8,898 nucleotides of DNA from Cryomorphaceae bacterium. GTDB taxonomy: Bacteria > Bacteroidota > Bacteroidia > Flavobacteriales > Crocinitomicaceae. Where the stretch lies: NCBI GenBank assembly GCA_021298235.1, contig JAJTDX010000084.1:1-8898 (forward strand). Direction: 5' to 3'. Both the position numbers and the translations under genes were made by a program. How positions within the stretch are numbered: position 1 is the first letter of the stretch; each line of letters starts with the position of its first letter. The notes under the pieces are model-generated. The model was given only the letters and a program-made list of their open reading frames with translations, ran no database searches and had not been told where the DNA came from. This document shows positions 8,201 to 8,898 of the stretch, one piece after another.

Positions 8201-8561
8201 AAATAACAGGGCCGCTTCGATAAATGATTTTTTCAATTGCACCAATGCCATTTCCTCCTGATGCACCCGTGCCACAACTGAGCTGTGCCGGACCGCCTGT
8301 CACTTGATTACACGTCGGAGAAATATCGGTTCGGGAAATGAACGGCAGATTAATTGAACTTAGAGTCGGGTGATTCCAAACGCGTATTGTTTCTGACACC
8401 GTATTCACTTCAGCACTGTTACAGTCTCTATAAAAAACAAGAGTAAATACGTAATTTCCTCCCTGGTACTCCCATGTAAGCTCTCCGCCCATCACATGAG
8501 ATGCTCTGACTTGGAGTTGCATTCCAAGCAGCATGATCCAGAGGAGTAATATCTTATACAT
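5271..8561 (-). CDS. Large secreted fibronectin-III-like protein with gliding-motility type (type B) T9SS C-terminal domain
   Basis: A complete 1096-residue protein. Residues 1-20 are a Sec signal peptide with probable cleavage at VRA-SH. The mature start ASHVMGGELTW...YRDCNS is the conserved N-terminal module of many Bacteroidota type B cargos, and includes SSPKFLQEPYFVSCSGE (171-187) and VDPDLDSLAISFG (196-208). Residues about 305-440 look cadherin/Ig-like. About six fibronectin-III-like modules follow (roughly 445-540, 540-625, 628-722, 723-810, 812-908 and 908-1003), each with an L-x-W or I-x-W strand such as VTLQWNS, AVLNWND, LEISWNQ and VTLQWTP. Residues 1007-1096 form the gliding-motility-associated sorting domain: IPNAFTPEGINPIFKP, FSIFNRWGQIIFET, GWDG, then GTYLYLVKL and GYVSLLK. 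By family knowledge it is exported by the T9SS and attached to or released from the cell surface; a role in adhesion or motility is inference. The ATG at 8559-8561 lies 46 bases after the M16 peptidase stop. There is no catalytic motif and no frameshift. Confidence 0.92.
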   Translation of the reverse strand: MYKILLLWIMLLGMQLQVRASHVMGGELTWEYQGGNYVFTLVFYRDCNSAEVNTVSETIRVWNHPTLSSINLPFISRTDISPTCNQVTGGPAQLSCGTGASGGNGIGAIEKIIYRSGPVILTGTPPSQGWIFTYENFSRSGALTNIANPSSYGITIAAKMYAIPGNTPGDSSPKFLQEPYFVSCSGEPYVYNMNPVDPDLDSLAISFGIPYNNFPSGSYNPPSNPIPVPFETGFSSSSPTPSGTMSAGSIPAQIDPITGELTFTSTLSGNFAIKVLVRSFRYGALIAEVEREMQLVVMACAGANSKPVITPPFSGGTSFSTTINAGDAVTFNLQSTDIELLQDGSPQLNILNASGPMFGTGFTSTSGCAIAPCATLSPAPVISGSQGVSTTFNWQTSCDHLLGADGYALDAVPYNFVFRIQDDYCDVPKVSYATVTVNVLNPGVIQAPQISCIQSDQNGNVTLQWNSVTDPGNTFVAYQMYSIENGLLATLPSIGTTSWTDPGVTQQNHYYLAVVSGCNGNTLRYSDTLSNIFLDVINPSDGTAVLNWNDPVSTPLSGMNEYYHVYREYPSGTWSLIDSVPYGTTLYRDTITICSSILNYQIVLPNQPCDFISNIDGDSFEDMLTPYIPVISSVSIDTLTNALEISWNQNAAEDTYGNVIYTYDNGGFLVVIDTIWGNMTTSYSYLPDVKQDPLSYTIAAFDSCYTSAVPPTFQTSAKAEVHTTMFLTQSLNICEKEVTLQWTPYLGWNDDATYEIYAKTALGSYALIGQTTGLELSVSVEQLEQYCFFIKAISSDGMKSSFSNSVCLTVIAPTQPAFHYLKNVSVVGENIALEHWIDASSGVTEISFERMNEDGEFEEIARVPVTSNTINYTDSIVETSKYTYTYRARIVDSCGSLGIASNSARSILLKIQKDEVSLLTYLDWNSYSIWDGSVIAYRIYRDTGTGYSNPPLAILPPTQFTFEDDLNTIQFNGNICYYVEALEGDNMYTDPKLSTSNQACELFEPIIYIPNAFTPEGINPIFKPVISLFEPENYQFSIFNRWGQIIFETDVPEIGWDGVIQGTNNFAATGTYLYLVKLSDGQGNEIIKRGYVSLLK

Positions 8562-8607
8562 AAACCGTTTTAACGTAGCTAAAAGCTATTTAGTTTATTC
8601 AATTCCT

Positions 8608-8898
8608 TTAACCAGCAGAGATTACAGTCATTTCCTCCCAATTGAGATATTTTTTTGCAAGCGACTGAATATCGTCGGATGTGATGGAGTGAATGGTAGA
8701 AATTGCTCTATTGTAAAAATCAAAATCCATCTGATAGGCTTCCACGTTTAAGTAAAGATCCATCATGGAGTAAGGACCATCCGCACTTTTTAGCATTTGT
8801 CCTAACATATAGTTTTTTACAAGTTCGAGCTCATCGGAATCGATGGGTTCCTCTTGTAGTTTTTTCAATTCAGCTTTAATTTCATCGAGTGCAGCTTC
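8608..8898 (-). CDS. M16-family zinc peptidase, C-terminal fragment (5'-partial at window edge)
   Basis: Only the last 97 residues are visible, and the frame runs off the right edge (EAALDEIKAELKKL at the boundary). The segment LKKLQEEPIDSDELELVKNYMLGQ, then the DLYLNVEAY region, then ITSDDIQSLAKKYLN and a beta-strand end MTVISAG, is typical of the C-terminal lobe of M16 (insulinase/pitrilysin/PqqL-like) peptidases. In this lobe an E-L-x-x-V/A-K-x-x-x-x-G helix and a late I-T-x-x-D-I-x-x-x-A-x-x-Y/F-L/F helix recur. The inverted zinc motif HxxEH would be far upstream and cannot be checked, so this could be an active or an inactive lobe. The apparent start at 8866-8868 is a TTG Leu codon inside the gene, not a real start. 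It is the most upstream visible member of the minus-strand gene series. The stop is TAA. Confidence 0.85.
   Translation of the reverse strand, partial: EAALDEIKAELKKLQEEPIDSDELELVKNYMLGQMLKSADGPYSMMDLYLNVEAYQMDFDFYNRAISTIHSITSDDIQSLAKKYLNWEEMTVISAG

Noticed and set aside
8576..8588. Inverted repeat TAGCT-AAA-AGCTA between the M16 gene and the type B cargo gene
   Set aside because: A 5-bp, mostly AT stem with no following T-run is too weak to call a terminator or operator; the length is within chance expectation.

Overview
The window looks like a chromosome segment from a member of the Bacteroidota, probably a Flavobacteriales-like or related gliding-lineage organism. The main evidence is two very large secreted proteins that carry the two known kinds of type IX secretion system (T9SS) C-terminal sorting domain. 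The neighbouring family 9 glycosyltransferase ends in a Cys-rich tail of the kind seen in this phylum, and the start sites lack Shine-Dalgarno sequences. No RNA genes, insertion sequences, CRISPR arrays or attachment sites were seen. Coding density is very high: all intergenic gaps are about 27 to 53 bases.

Layout. Bases 1-3542 (+) hold the 3' part of a huge gene, open at the left edge. It encodes at least nine tandem PKD-like repeats of 86-89 residues, four more divergent Ig/PKD-like modules and a type A T9SS sorting domain. After a 27-base gap, four genes lie on the minus strand, read from right to left: the 3' end of an M16-family zinc peptidase (8608-8898, cut by the window edge); a 1096-residue secreted protein with an N-terminal ASHVMGGEL domain, about six fibronectin-III-like modules and a gliding-motility-type (type B) sorting domain (5271-8561); a small exported, probably outer-membrane beta-barrel protein of unknown function (4582-5217); and a GT9 glycosyltransferase with a GTG start (3570-4535). 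Gaps of 46, 53 and 46 bases suggest that these four could be co-transcribed. The plus-strand gene converges on them tail to tail.

How they may work together. Both giant proteins should cross the inner membrane by Sec, cross the outer membrane through the T9SS, and end on the surface or in the medium as adhesin- or matrix-like modular proteins. The small beta-barrel candidate directly downstream of the type B cargo sits where many type B cargos have a PorP/SprF partner, but it lacks the SprF hallmarks. The GT9 enzyme probably acts on cell-surface polysaccharide or LPS core.

The most striking observation is that the plus-strand giant has no lysine or arginine in its first 1128 visible residues. 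The first basic Lys/Arg appears only inside the C-terminal sorting domain, which is normally removed on secretion. Every module of this protein also carries a Cys near its start and another near its end.
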